Source of the DNA: Nymphaea colorata
Taxonomy: Eukaryota > Streptophyta > Magnoliopsida > Nymphaeales > Nymphaeaceae
Direction of reading: 5' to 3'
DNA: 64,000 nt
Assembly: GCF_008831285.2 (NCBI RefSeq)
Contig: NC_045141.1
Location: 3,160,001-3,224,000 of the forward strand
Below the pieces are notes generated by a model. The model had not been told where the DNA came from. It was given only the letters and a program-made list of their open reading frames with translations, and searched no databases. Both the position numbers and the translations under genes were made by a program. Below, in pieces: positions 12,816-24,829 of this stretch. How positions within the stretch are numbered: position 1 is the stretch's first letter; the number at the start of each line of letters is the position of its first letter.

Positions 12816-13169
12816 AAAAAGAACTGAATTGCTAATAAGAAAAGAAAGAAGAGGGAAAAATGAAATTGTGTGAAGCTAGTACCCTAGCTAAGCCCACCCA
12901 ACAGCCCCCACACTGAGTCTGGTTGAGTCTAGATTGAATGATAATGCAGCTTGAAGTAAAAGCTTGCTTGGGGGTTAGGCCTCCTTCCTTTATTTCAACA
13001 AAATGGATATGTACAAGGGAAGGCCAAGAGACCTTAACAGTAAAAACAAAGGATTGGCCCAACCGTTCACCAAAAAATTGAAATCAAACATAGCCACCAA
13101 ACTATGTCTATACATTGAAGCCAGCAAAAAAGTCATGGGAGTCATGGGCATGTTCCATGATCAGACGGC

Positions 13170-13607
13170 CTAAATCAACTGTTGTTCACCCTGTTTCACG
13201 GAAATTCTCCCTTGAAATTGGCCAAAAAACCTAGTCCAGCCAGCATTTTTCCTTCTACCTTCCAGCGTCTGTGTGGCTTTTCTCACCCACTCTTTGGTTG
13301 GGGAGATGATAAGATAGTCCCCACCATATTCCTTATGGAATCTGAGGATACGCTCCAATACTTTCATTTCTCCCTCATGGATCCTTCCTCGGTCCTTGAT
13401 AATGACGACACAACCCAATTGGCCACTATCCTCATAGCTTAACCTAACTATTTTCGGTCCATGTCTGGTTTGAGCTCTAACAATGTTAACAAGCATACCA
13501 CTTATACCGGAGGCAATAGTGTCGACATTGTAGAGCCCAGTTTCTAGCCAAATTCTTAATTTAATATTCACCTTGGGCAGCCATTTAGCAGAGAAAAAAC
13601 TGTCCAT
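13170..13607 (-). pseudogene. LINE ORF2 C-terminal segment of unknown fold
   Basis: An open frame of 145 codons from an internal Met. The previous text reads on in the same sense from the zf-RVT region, so this is the C-terminal part of ORF2 and not a separate gene. It contains YEDSGQLGCVVIIKDRG and HKEYGGDYLIISPTKEW, and ends soon after RFFGQF. It lacks the DEDD pattern expected of an RNase H tail and I do not recognise the fold. Its long open frame inside an otherwise broken element suggests it decayed less, or by chance escaped stops. Confidence 0.6.
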
Positions 13608-13699
13608 GCAGTTCCTCCAAACCTCTCTTTTGAGACTACCAATCTGGGGCTGAAGACTGTCATGGAAGCATCTGTTTCTTAGGCACCACAGGCTCTAGC

Positions 13700-14786
13700 A
13701 GACAACTAAGAAGGACATTCTCCAACACTGCTGCCTCCACTACTCCAAAATCTCAGGTTGTAGCCATCTTTTGAACTCAGATGCAATCTCACCTGGGAGA
13801 AACTTCGCTCTACCGAACTTTGCAGCAACATACCTCCATACTTCCTTAGCAGCTTTACACTTTATTAAGACATGGCCATTAGTCTCCTCCACACAAAGGC
13901 ACAGGGAACAATGATTGGCAAGATGAATTCTAGCTTTCTATCAAGAGTGGGAAGCCTGCCTTCGCATGCAATGTAGGAGTGCGAGCCCAAATCTTCTTCC
14001 TCCACCACTCTTTAACACCCTGAGTTCAATACTTCTTGATAATCTCACTTGCTTTGAAAATTGCCTTGCCATCCTCGCTCCAAACTAGCCTGTCCTCAGT
14101 TTCTGTAAGCCTAATGTTATCAATGGACACTCCAAGAATCATAGCAATGGCAAAAGACAAACTATCCTGCCTCCCACAATTAATCTCTCGAATGCTGAAG
14201 TTAAACTCCCTACAAAGCAACATATACCCATTCCCATCAACTCAATTTAAGAGGACTAGACCTGACCAACGATCAGTCCAAAACCTGATCCATTCTCCAT
14301 TACCTATCTTCCACTCAACTTTGTCTTGGATCCAGCTCTTTGATTAGGGGCTCTTTTGAAGGTCCAAAGACTACGACAATTGAAATACTTCTCCTTAAAC
14401 ATGTTGGCCCAAGGTGCCCCATTAATCAAAAGTCGACAACATCTGTTGGCTAGCATCGCTCTATTCACATCTTCTAATTTCCTAATACCAACTCCTCCTT
14501 GCTCAACCGGCAGCCAAAGTCGGTCCCATTTAACAAAATGCATGCGTCTTGCACTATCTTCCTCATTCCACATGAATTTGATACAAGCTTGCTGTATTTT
14601 CTTTAACACAACATTTGGCAATCGAAACACCATCATCCAATAATAGGGCAATGTCATCAACACATATTGGATGAGACATAATCGGCCTTCATAGGATAGA
14701 ATTCGAGCCTTCCAACCAGCCAACCTCTTTTCTACCTTAGTGAGTAGTGGCAAGCAAAGATCTTCTGTAAAGTTTCCCAAAAACAA
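13700..14786 (-). pseudogene. LINE ORF2 post-RT and zf-RVT region
   Basis: From 14786 the frame reads RLAGWKARILSYEGRLCLIQ, typical of the plant LINE thumb region ('L..W....LS..GR..LI..VL'). Then come KWDRLWLPVEQGGVGIRKLE (the 'C.PK..GGLGIR.L' block) and a tryptophan-rich stretch. A second open piece spans 14223-14026 (about 65 codons). Further on, near 13960-13860, the Cys/His pattern CSLCLCVEETNGHVLIKC matches the zf-RVT zinc-binding region found downstream of RT in plant LINEs. Stops and frameshifts near 14300, 14230 and 13990 break it. Confidence 0.75.
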
Positions 14787-15652
14787 GGGGAGCCTGAGGT
14801 ACTCTGAAGGGAGGTCCCATTAGGCCATTGTAAGATCCTTTGAATTTCCCACATGTGACAGTCCACCATGTTTCTAGCAAAAATCTCAAACTTTTGCTTG
14901 TTCACCTTCATACCAGCGAGACATTCAAATTCCTTCAACATAACTTCTATAGTATTGATAGTACGCTTGGTGGCCTTAACTAACATAATCACATTGTCAG
15001 CAAACAACATAACACAACAATTCGGCCTCACACGCCAGATTTTAGGAACAAGAATATTTTTGCTGATTGTTTCCTTGGTGATACATCTATTGAACATCTC
15101 CATTACAATAAGGAAAAGGGAGGGGGATAAAGGATCACCTTGTCGTAGTCCGTGCCTCCCACTGAATTTCTCTCTCATCCTTTCATTCACCAGAACTCTA
15201 TACGACACAGAGGTGATACATCTCATGATAGTATCAATCCATCTGGCATGGAACCCCAAAAACTTCATACTATTAGCTAAGAAGGCCCACGAAACTCTAT
15301 CATAAGCTTTCATCAAATCCAGCTTTAAACAACAGTCTCCTTTTTCCCAAAATTCTTTAGAATTAATGGTCTCATTCACCCACAAGATGTTATCATGGAT
15401 GTGTCTATCTTTCAAAAAGGTTGCTTGATTAGCATTGATAATATGGCTTAGGATGCTCATCATCCTATTAACAATGACCTTCATAATGATTTTATAAATA
15501 GAGTTGCACAGGGAGATGGGTCTGAAATCTTCGATTCTCTTAGAATTTTCTTTCTTAGGGATGAGGCAAATAATGGTCTCATTGATACTCCTCACTTTTT
15601 TTCTAGACGAGAAGAAGTCTTGTATTGCCTTCACAACATCAGCGCTCACCAT
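14732..15652 (-). pseudogene. LINE reverse transcriptase domain
   Basis: A 306-codon frame with the non-LTR RT blocks in order: LIPKKENSKRIEDFRPISLC (RT block 1-2), AFLKDRHIHDN, LDLMKAYDRVSW (the block with the first catalytic Asp), GLRQGDPLSPSLF (RT block 4) and MLFADNVIML. The last is the catalytic FADD box with its second Asp changed to Asn. This domain would copy the element's RNA at the nick during target-primed integration. The Asn change alone should abolish catalysis, and the frame is also cut off from the domains on either side. Confidence 0.9.
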
Positions 15653-15657
15653 CGCTC

Positions 15658-16190
15658 CTAATAGAAGTAATTAGGGAAGCTGTCTGGACCAGCGGCACTA
15701 TCTTTGTCTAAACTCCACATTGATGTAGTCACCTCCTCCTCCAATATAGGCTTTAAAAGGTGTTCATTGTCATAATCTGTGACCTTAGGCATTGTATCAA
15801 CACCCCCGTATAACCTTCCTTGCGGTTCATCAGTGGCTAGAACGTTTCGAAAATAGGCAGTGCATACTTCAAGAATCTTCCCACTATGAACATATTTTTT
15901 GCCATCACATTCTAGGCTAGTAACCTTTCGTTTAGCTTGCCTAAATTTAGCCATCGCATGTAAAAAGACTGTGTTTTTATCACCCTCCGCAAGCCAATGA
16001 ATACGAGACCTTTGTTTCCACATTACCTCTTCTATGAGGAGTGCCTGAGAAAAATGCTTCCTCACCCTCTACTCCTCATCAATCACACCTTCAATACCTT
16101 GTTCCACACGCTCCCTGCAACCCTCCAAGCTGCTTTGAAGGTTAGCAATGTTAGCACTAAGGTTGCCAATACTTAGACCAAGACTCTAAA
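15658..16190 (-). pseudogene. LINE ORF2 endonuclease-RT linker
   Basis: The frame contains MWKQRSRIHWLAEGDKNTVF, the conserved plant LINE linker ('W.QRSR..WL..GD.NT.FFH'), and ends with SAAGPDSFPNYFY*, the 'PGPDGFP..F' entry to the RT domain broken by a stop. Upstream (16066-16190) the same sense reads a coiled-coil-like NLSANIANLQSSLEGCRERV, interrupted by a TAG just before the Met at 16065. Similarity ends near 16190, which I take as the 5' truncation point. Confidence 0.8.
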
Positions 16191-16195
16191 AATTT

Positions 16196-17780
16196 AACTT
16201 GTTTTGAGCTAAACCTTTTTGTTGAGTACCAAGTTGAAATTTTACCAATTTTATGCTTCTCTAGGAATAGCTCAAGTGTGTGTAGCGAATGGGGGAGGGG
16301 GTGAGGCCCTACTTATAATGGCTTGAGAGATGAGATTTTTCTCCCACGATCAATACCAAACTAAACTTTTCTCCTCTCTCAAAAGCACAAACCCTATGTT
16401 AGAAACATATTTTCAATCGAATTTTGTTTGGTGTGATCTTGTTTGGACTCCAAATTTGATTTTGTAAAAAGCCATGTATGCAGGAATGGGTGCTGAGTGA
16501 TTCTTGATAAAGTATTTGGATTAACATTGAGCGTGGAGGACCAATGACGCAAGAATGTGAAGAGGAGAAAATACACTTTTAAAACTTTATTCTAAAATCA
16601 GAAAAATGTTTGTTTCGACCATATGCATATACCGATTTTGAGTCCATCTATGCTGGAGCACACAAAAAATTTCGCACATTTCAAGTGCTCATGTGTGAAT
16701 TAACATTAAGCGTGGAGTGAGAAAATCACTGTATGTTTTTATATATATAATGTGCATTAAGCTCACATGTAGACACTTGATCTTGGTTTGATGCTGAATC
16801 CAAATCTAGGTCTAGTATCCAAGAAAAATTATGGAAGATGGTTCCAGAAATGGTTTTAAAATTTGGATTATGATTTGATATCCAGGATATGAAATGGAAC
16901 AATGGATCTGGATATGTGTAGATATGAAAATAAGATTTGGATATAGATCTGGATTAAAAATATGAAATGGATATCTGAAAATACATGGACCTAGACCTGA
17001 GTTAAGGTGGGCTAGGTGGATTCAAGTTTCATGACATGGATTGGACATGAGTCAGGTCAGTTTTTGAAAAAGTGTGTTCAAGCCTTGTTGGGTGCAGGCT
17101 CAGCCTGGTGATGTCATTGGAAAGTTCAGTTTTAATGGGAAATTGGGGCTGGCTGAGCCTAGGCTGAGGCCTACCAAATTCATGAAATTTATATGAAAAG
17201 CTAACTTAGGTTCATGTGGTTCCTAATTATATTTCATGGAAAATACATGCATGGTGTCAAATGACCAAAATATCCTTGTGTGTAATGTTGGGCTCAAACA
17301 AGTTCAAATAAAGGGATGGGCTTGAACTAAAGTTCTAGAATCAAAGAAAATCATAAACCAGGGTATATGTGACTTATACCCTATGTTTGTGTAGAAGAAT
17401 ATGGCTCAAAAAGAAAATGACCATTTTGCCTCTCTTGTATTCTCAGAGTTTTGCATGAGTTTCTCAATGAGACTGAACCGGCATATGGCCAAATATCTAA
17501 ATAGGATCTTGTTAAAATCTTGTTACGAAATCCCTCTTAGATTGTTCTAAAAATCAAAAAATGTTTTATTAAGTTGTATACAACATGTTTATAAACGAAA
17601 ATTCAAGGATATAAGAATCTGATTTTTTGTTAGAATTTTCACAAGTGGAGCTGTGGGTAGTTGGAAAAGCTACTTACTTGTATAAAGATACTGAAAGATA
17701 AGATAAATTCAATTTAATTTTGCAAAATTGAGTTAGAGAACGATCTGTGGAGTTTGGGAAATACTAGGAAAAAGCTCCAC
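16196..17780. other. AT-rich non-coding stretch
   Basis: No coding similarity. It may be the same decayed retroelement tract that the LINE inserted into. Confidence 0.3.
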
Positions 17781-17789
17781 GACCTTCAT

Positions 17790-18245
17790 AACTGAATTGA
17801 ACTTAAACTAGAAGGAATGAACCCAAATGAAACTAAGGGAGGATTGATTTACTCATGATAAACATTATATGAACTCGGTTTCACTTATTTTATCAGGTTG
17901 AGCGCAAATTCAACTCAAAACTCTGAAAATAGGAGAGTAAAAATACTCAAAACTGAATTGAACTCAAACTAAGATGAATGAACTCCAACCTAACTCAAAG
18001 AAGTTTGATTTATACATGATAAACATGATCTTAGCTCAGTTTCATCTCATGCTTTTGGGTTGAGCTCAAATTTAGCTCAAACCCCTTAAAACAAGAAAAA
18101 AGAAAGCACCTGAAACTGAATTGCACTCAATCTAAATTGAATGAACACAAACTAAACTAATGGGAGTTTGATTTATGCATGATGAACATAGTCGTAGCTT
18201 GGTTTTAGCTCAAATTCAGTTCAAACCCTGAGCACAAGAGAGAAG
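17790..18245. repeat. three tandem copies of a ~162-bp unit
   Basis: The phrase aactgaattg starts at 17790, 17951 and about 18114. Each is followed by related 'actcaaactaa...atgaatgaac...tttgatttatacatgataaacat...agctcagttt...gagctcaaatt' text. Copies are perhaps 70-75% alike by eye, so the duplications are old. Confidence 0.7.
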
Positions 18246-18719
18246 AAGACTAATAGCAATATGCAAGTTAGTACATGATTGAAACTTAGGTTGGATGATT
18301 CAAAATCAGTAAAAATAAAACTTTATGTGCATTAAAGCAAATTTGTTTTGATTTGGTTGAGATAAAGATCATAATTTTAAGTTTTGAGAGTTTATTTGAT
18401 TTACAAGGGAGCCTACTTTAGACTAAAATAACCCTAGTGAGTTGATTTTCGTGATTGATAAGGTCATGCAAAATTGAGAAATAGAATAGTTGCTCAAATG
18501 TTAGGCAATTCTTAGAAATTTTGGTGAAAAATGCCTACTTTCATTTCTAAATGCCAGGATGTATGGGCAAAGTGGTAAGTTTCAGCTTGGACAACGTTGG
18601 TGGCATGAGTCTAGTTGTTCAATGTTGATGTAAAAAGTACTTGTTTGGCTCAGAAATGACATTCTGTTCTAGAAATTTGGTCTTTGAAATCTCTTTAGAA
18701 ATCTCATTGTGAAGGGTAA

Positions 18720-20135
18720 AATGGCCATTTGAACTTATAAAAATTTTGGGTGTTCATAGATGTCCCTCTTTGCTATTGAGCCAAGAACCGTGCTTAGTGG
18801 CAAAGACCAAATACTCATCATAAAATGACAATATTTTTGAAATTGAACTTCCAAAAAAGAAAATCCATTTTGAAATATATATATAAACATGCTTCAGTTT
18901 GAACATTGGTGTGGTGCTTGTGACAATGGTTGAAAGCTTTTTGTAAAAACTATGCATTGGAGTGCTTGTTTGCATGTGTGTGTCAAAGCAAAAATCTGAC
19001 ATAAAATGTGGGTGTTTGTGAAAATGCATGTAAGATTCATGCATCCATGTGCTTCTATGCTTTTCTATGCCAAAATGCAAAAATCTTACATAAATGTGAG
19101 TGCTTGTGAAATAATTGTGGACTTGTTGAAATGCTTATAAAATCTGATAAAATTCCTTTGTTTGTAACTTTTGTATTTTGTAAGTAATTGCATGATTTTG
19201 TTCTTGTTAGCAATGTCATGAAATTCATGTTAAACAATTGTTCTCTTATTTCCAAGTGATAAGCTAAGAAGGGTTGCTCTCTATCTCATATGGTTTCTTA
19301 GTGTCGGATTTGTCACTATCCTGATTCCCTTTGCAATCACAAGAAGCATATGTTTTTATCATTAGAAAATTCTTGGACTTGGTTGCCCTTTGTTTTTTAG
19401 GTATGCATTTTGCTCATTTTGTTCTTTGAGTTTCGCCATTTTGGCTCTTCTTCTCTTGTTCTTGCCTTCTTGATATTTCAAGCTTTCACCCATAGGGGAA
19501 ATATCTCTTGACCCCATGGGTTACTATGAGGCTCCATTGCTTTAATGGTCATGCAAGTTTGTCATGTTTATCAGGCTTTCTACTGAACCCTTGGAAAGAG
19601 TTTTTGGTTGGTAGCTCTTAAACCAGTTGAACTTACGAAACTAGGTGTAGAATAGCCTTTGGACTTACTTGTTCAAGCTTAGACAACTTTAAAGACATGA
19701 CTGGAAAAAAATCATAGACCACATACCTGGTACTCTCGAGTATTAATCCAATGAAACAGCTACATTTACCCTGAGCCCATCTCTCAATGCTCACTTTTAT
19801 TTTTATCTTTTTTTTCCTGTTTTACTCTGGTCAACTGGATCCTTTTGTTCTCTAACTGATTTTTGGTAAGAACTTGCTTCACTAAAGGAGTCAAAGCCAG
19901 TGACATTTCCTAAACCTTGATTCCTTCTATTTCATTTTTTTTATAGCTTATGATGTAATCTTGCCAACTACGATCATCAAACCATTGCCTATTCTTGTCT
20001 TTATAGAGAGACGAGAATCGCTTAGTGATTGAAATAGACTGATAATATTTAAGGACTTTTCATCAGACTTGAGATGCTTCTATGTGTCTAGCATGAAAAT
20101 GTGCATTGAAGTGTGAAAATATGCATGGAAATACA
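18720..20135. repeat. large direct duplication, left copy
   Basis: This stretch aligns with 22365-23830 in the same orientation. Anchors include 'gcttagtggcaaaga' (18798 and 22381), 'gaaaatccattttgaaat' and 'caattgttctcttatttccaa' (from about 19234, partner from about 22893), followed by the gcctccattgc-like region near 19530 (partner near 23190). Divergence is substantial. No ORF of note. It could be a pair of old LTRs or a segmental tandem duplication. Confidence 0.75.
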
Positions 20136-20181
20136 AAATCTCACATCAAAATGAGAGTCCATGTATACTTGTGGGTCCTAT

Positions 20182-20556
20182 ATGAACGCATGTGCTTGTG
20201 GGTCATGTATGAATATGAGTGCATGTGGGTCTCATGAATATGAGTGCATGTAGGTCTCATACAAATACGAGTGGTTGCGGGTCTCGTATGAATACAAGTA
20301 CTTGTGGGCCTCATAAAAATATGGGTACTTGTGGATCTCGTATGAATATGCGTGCTTGTGGCAACCACACGAACATGAGTGTTGGTGGGTTTCGTATGAA
20401 TATGAGTACTTGTGAGTCCTGCATGAATATGGGTGCTTGTGGGTCGTGTATGAATACGAGTGCATGTTGTCCCATATGAATATGGTTGCTTGTGGGTGTC
20501 ATATGAATACGAGTGCTTGAGTGTCCCGTATGAATACTTGTACTTGTATTGCTTGT
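20182..20556. repeat. 27-bp minisatellite, 14 copies
   Basis: Fourteen units of 25-27 bases with consensus near 'atgaatatgagtgcttgtgggtctcgt'. Because 27 is a multiple of three, the array stays open in several frames and gives 9-residue periodic peptides on both strands (on - units like THIHTRPTS; on + units like MNMSTCGSR). These are not genes. The array is absent from the matching position of the right duplication copy. Confidence 0.92.
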
Positions 20557-20589
20557 AAAGATTTAAAACTTGTAAGCGACAAAGCATTG

Positions 20590-21120
20590 AAGTGTATAAA
20601 TATGTGTTGAGGTGTGTGTACTTGTGTGTGCTGACATACAAAAATCTTATGCCAAGACATGTTCACTTGGGTGCATGAAAGTGCAAAAGTCTTATACTAC
20701 AATCTAGAAGTTTGAAAACTTATGTAGACTAGTACGTTTATAGGAGTGTGTTGAAGCACAAAATCTTATGTTAAGGCATGTTCAATTGGGGGTGCCAAAG
20801 CACAAAATCTTATACCAAAGCACATCCAGTTGTGTGCAACGAAGGACAAAAATCTTACACCAAAATACGAGACTTGTGTACTCCGAAGTGTGAACATTTA
20901 GGCACTGCTACGTTCATTTGTTGTATTGAAGCGCAAAATCTTATACCAAAATATAGGAGTTTTGAAAAAATTGTATAAGCTAGTATATTTACTTGGGTGC
21001 ACTGAAGCACGAAAATCTTATGCCAAGGCATGTTCACATAGGGCCACTGAAACACAAAATCTTATATCAATGCACATTCTTGTAAAACCTTCGTGTGACG
21101 AAGCACTGAAAATGTTGTTT
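20590..21120. repeat. degenerate 40-60-bp tandem repeat family A
   Basis: Repeated phrases of the type 'gcacaaaatcttataccaaagcacat...cacttgggtgca' at irregular spacing. The same family reappears at 23840-24310 as part of the right duplication copy. Confidence 0.7.
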
Positions 21121-21129
21121 CAAACATGA

Positions 21130-22360
21130 AAAATGTGGCATCGAAGCACAAAATCATTTTGAAAACTTGTGAAATTTTGGCTACACTGAAATGCAAAACC
21201 ATGTGCCAAAGCATGAAGTTTTGGAAACTTGTGAACATTTAAGTCTACCAAAGCGTGAGATTGAAAACTTCTTTGTTCTTGCATATGAATGGGAAACCTG
21301 CATGCACTAATATTCAAATAATAAAAATTGCATGCATTTAAAAAACTTATGCACTGATGTGCGAATTTTGAGAAACTTGTATGCACCAAAATGTGAATTT
21401 TGAAAAAATTGTATGTGTCAAAGTGCGAAAATATTGTGTTGAAGCATGAAAAGACTTGTGAATTTTTTTTGCACTGAAGTACGATAACATATGCAAAGGC
21501 ACAAAGGTTGTATGAAATTGGGAAACTTGCGTGTAATTGCAAACTGCATTTGATTGGAAAATCTATGAGCTTTGAAATGTGAATTTGGAAAACTTGTATG
21601 TACCAAAATTAAAAATGAAAAAAACTTGTGTGCAACAAGGTACAAATATTGAAAAAATCTGTGGACACCAAGGTGCAATACTAGAAGAATTTGTGTGATT
21701 GGAAAAATCTATGCACACCGAGATGCAAGATTGGAAAAGCTTATGATATTTGAAAACCTATGTGCACCAAGACGTGAAATAATAAAAATTTGTGAGATTT
21801 GAAAACCCATGTGCACCAAGGTGTGAAATTTGTAAAACTTGTGAAATTGAAAAACCTGTGACAACATCAATGTACTGGAGTGCGAAATTTGGAAAACCTG
21901 TGTGTGACAGGGAAGCTTGTGCATACTTATGTGTGAAGTTAGAAATTGGTATGTACCATGACTTGAAATTGGAAAACCCTATGTGCACCATAATGTAAAA
22001 TTTTGAAAAACATGTGTACACATGTGTGATATTTGAGAAAACTTGTGAAATTTACCTATGTTCACTGACGTGTAAAATTTTGAAAAACTTGTGAATTAGA
22101 TACTTGTGTGGACAAAGGTGCAAAATTTTAGAAAATTGTGAAATTGGAAAATCTGTGTGCACTAATTTGTGAAATTTGAAAACATGTTTGCACCAATGAG
22201 TGACATTTCAAAAACTTGTGAAATTGAAAAAAATGTATGCACCAATGTGCAAAATTTTAAAAAACTTGTGAAATTGAAAAATTTATGTCCACCAAGGTAC
22301 GAGATTTGGAAAAACCTATTAGAATGAAAAACATGTTTGCACCAACATTCAAAATTTAAA
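21130..22360. repeat. degenerate ~45-50-bp tandem repeat family B
   Basis: Variants of 'cttgtgaaattggaaaacctgtgtgcaccaaggtgtgaaattt' run for over 1.2 kb. Units share the 'gtgcaccaa' core with family A, so the two families may have a common origin. The short ORFs here on - with Phe/His/Ser-rich text are repeat artefacts. Confidence 0.75.
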
Positions 22361-22364
22361 ATAC

Positions 22365-23835
22365 TATGGTGGGAACAATGCTTAGTGGCAAAGATCGACA
22401 CCATCTTAAAAATAACACTCTTTCTGAAATCAGACTTTCAAAACGAAAATCCATTTTGAAATTATATATAAAAAATACCCTAATGTCAAAACTGGTGTGA
22501 TGCTTGTGAAAATGCTTGAAAATTCTTGTGAAATATAAGCATTGGAGTACTATTTGCAAGTATGTGCCAAAACGCAAAAATCTCACATAAAATGTAAGTA
22601 TTAATTCAAAATTTTGTAAAATTCATGCAGTGCAAATATTTCACATGAGTGCTCGTGAAATGCTTATAAAATTCATGTAAAGAAATGCATGTGCTTTTAT
22701 GTTGTTTTGCACCGAAGCACGAAAACCTCATGTGGGCGCATGTGAAATAGGGACTTGTGAAAGTGCTTGATAAATGTAATAAAATTATTTTGCTTTATCT
22801 CTTGTATCTGACAAGGACATGCATGATTTTGTTTTGTTTTTTTTTTGTAGAATAAAACTTTCCAGCCAATGTTATGAAATTCATTTAAAACAATTGTTCT
22901 TTTATTTCCAAATGATAAGCCAAGGAAGAGTTGCTCTCCATGTCATGTGGTTTCTTAGTGTATGATTTGTCACTATCTTGATGCTCTAAGCAATCAGAAG
23001 CTTATGTTTTTTTTTTAATCATTAGAGAATTCTTGGACATGGTCACCCTTGGTTTTTCAAGTAGGTGTGCTGATTTTGTTTTTAAATTTGGCTATTTGTC
23101 TCTTTTGTTTTTGTTCTTGTTTTCTTGATACTTTAGGCTGACCTTCACTAGTAAGGGAAATATCTCCCCAACCCACATGCTACTACAAGGTGCCATTGCT
23201 TGATGGACATGTAGTTTCTCTTGTGCAATGTCATATCCATCGGGGTTTCTATTGAACCCTTATAATGAGTTTTGGGTTGACACCTCTAAGACCAATTGGT
23301 TTTATGGTGCCTGGTATGGAACACCACTTGAACTTACTTGCTCAAGCCTAGAAGGTTTTATAAGACAAAACCAAACAAATGTTCATAGATCGTACAATTT
23401 TGTAGAAATACACAAATTAACTTTACACATACCTGACACTTTCAAGTACTCACCTAGTAGAACAACTACATTTGCCATGAGCACATCTAGTAGAACAACT
23501 ACATTTGCCATGAGCACAGCTCTCAACGCTCATTTTTTTTTCATGTTTTGCATGTTAGGCTCTTGTTATTATTAGGGGGTCAAGGTTAGTAAACATTTCT
23601 TAAATTTTGATACCCTCTGTTTCCTTGGTTTCCCTTCATGGCTTATATGTGGTCTTGTCAAAGTTTTCATCTTTCGATGATTATCAAATCATTAGCTGAA
23701 ATTTTCTTGTTTTTAGAAAACCGAAATCATTAAGTGCTTGCAAGTTACAATATGATAACTTATTCAAAATATTTATTTGACTTGAAGCAAGGAAATGGGT
23801 GCCAAAGTGCCGAAATTTGCACCAAGGTGCAAAAT
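22365..23835. repeat. large direct duplication, right copy
   Basis: Partner of 18720-20135, about 3.6 kb further right and in the same orientation. It contains its own small tandem duplication near 23450-23520: the 27-base phrase agtagaacaactacatttgcc plus tgagca occurs twice. Confidence 0.75.
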
Positions 23836-23839
23836 TATA

Positions 23840-24310
23840 TAATGAGGTGTGTGTACTTGTGTGCACCAAAAACGTGAAATCTTACACAATGGTACGTTTG
23901 CTTGGGAGCACCAAAACACAAAATATTATGCCCAAACACTTTTAGTTGGGTGCATCGAGGTGCGAAAAATCTTATACTAGAATGTAGAAGTTTCAGAAAC
24001 TTATGCAGACTAGTGCATTTACTTGGGTGCACCGAAATGTGAAATCTTATGTAAGGGCATGTTTACTTTGTGGCACCAAAGTGTGAAACCTTATACCAAA
24101 TTGCATCTACTTGTGTGTGCTGAAGTGTGAAATCTTATACCAAAACATGAGAATTATGCATTGGTACATTTAATTGAGGTGCCAAAGTGTGAAATCTTAT
24201 TTCGAGGCACATTTACTTGGTGGCACCAAAGTGCAAAATCTTATACGAGAGTACAAGAGTGGGTTTCAAAACTTGTGCAAACTAGTACATTTACTTGGGT
24301 GCATCAAAGG
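23840..24310. repeat. family A tandem repeat, right copy
   Basis: Matches 20600-21020 ('gaggtgtgtgtacttgtgtg' at about 20610 and about 23843). It follows directly where the left copy has the 27-bp minisatellite. Confidence 0.7.
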
Positions 24311-24407
24311 ACAAATAGCCTAGGCTCTTGCATGAGTCTAAGTTCCTCTCTACCCTACATAAAAGTCGAAGTTGGATCTTACTAAATTATCTCTTGATTT
24401 CATTTTC

Positions 24408-24658
24408 ATGAAGACATATATGTATATACATGCTATATACGTATACATGTACATGAGTACCTTTCTTTGTTTTTCTCTTTTTATGATTTAACATGTTCTT
24501 TTTTCAAATTCCTATGCACACACATATATAAATGAATGCATGTATGTGTGTTCCATTTTCTCTTTTTCTTTAAAACCACTTTCTCTCTCTCTCCTTCTAA
24601 AATCTCATTCTCTTTCGCTATTCGATTTAAACTTCCTTTCACAAGCTTTCGTACATAC

Positions 24659-24689
<31 letters not shown>

Positions 24690-24720
24690 AGTATTTTTGT
24701 GTATAAATATCTTTCTCTCT
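24408..24720. repeat. microsatellite cluster (ATGT/TA, CT, CATA)
   Basis: Contains tatatacatgctatatacgtatacatg (24418-24450), CT-rich text near 24580-24610, and a (cata)n tract running into (ta)n at 24650-24690. All open frames here are low complexity. Confidence 0.8.
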
Positions 24721-24829
24721 TTTAAATCTTTTGTTTTGTGGTTTTCAAAATCTTCTTCTCTCTTTTTCTCTACATTCCTCTTACATTCAAGTCTTTCATT
24801 TCTTTCATTCTGTTGAATATTTTTCAACT

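Larger units (their letters stand above)
12900..16195 (-). mobile_element. 5'-truncated, degenerate L1-type LINE
   Basis: Minus-strand ORF2 pieces lie in the order of plant L1-clade LINEs: linker (16190-15658), reverse transcriptase (15652-14732), post-RT region (14786-14026), Cys-rich zf-RVT region (about 14020-13700) and a C-terminal segment (13607-13170). An untranslated tail continues to about 12900. The endonuclease domain and ORF1 are missing, as expected from truncated target-primed integration. At least three frameshifts or stops separate the pieces. No clear poly(A) tail or target-site duplication was found, so the ends are approximate. Confidence 0.85.

Noticed and set aside
14868-15305. 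145-codon plus-strand ORF
   Set aside because: Antisense shadow of the LINE reverse transcriptase.
20141-20641. 166-codon minus-strand ORF rich in Thr/His/Ile
   Set aside because: It is the 27-bp minisatellite read in a codon-compatible frame; other frames of the same array are open too.
18720-23830. LTR retrotransposon defined by the large direct duplication
   Set aside because: No TG...CA ends, PBS, PPT or coding remnants were found, so it is kept only as a duplication.
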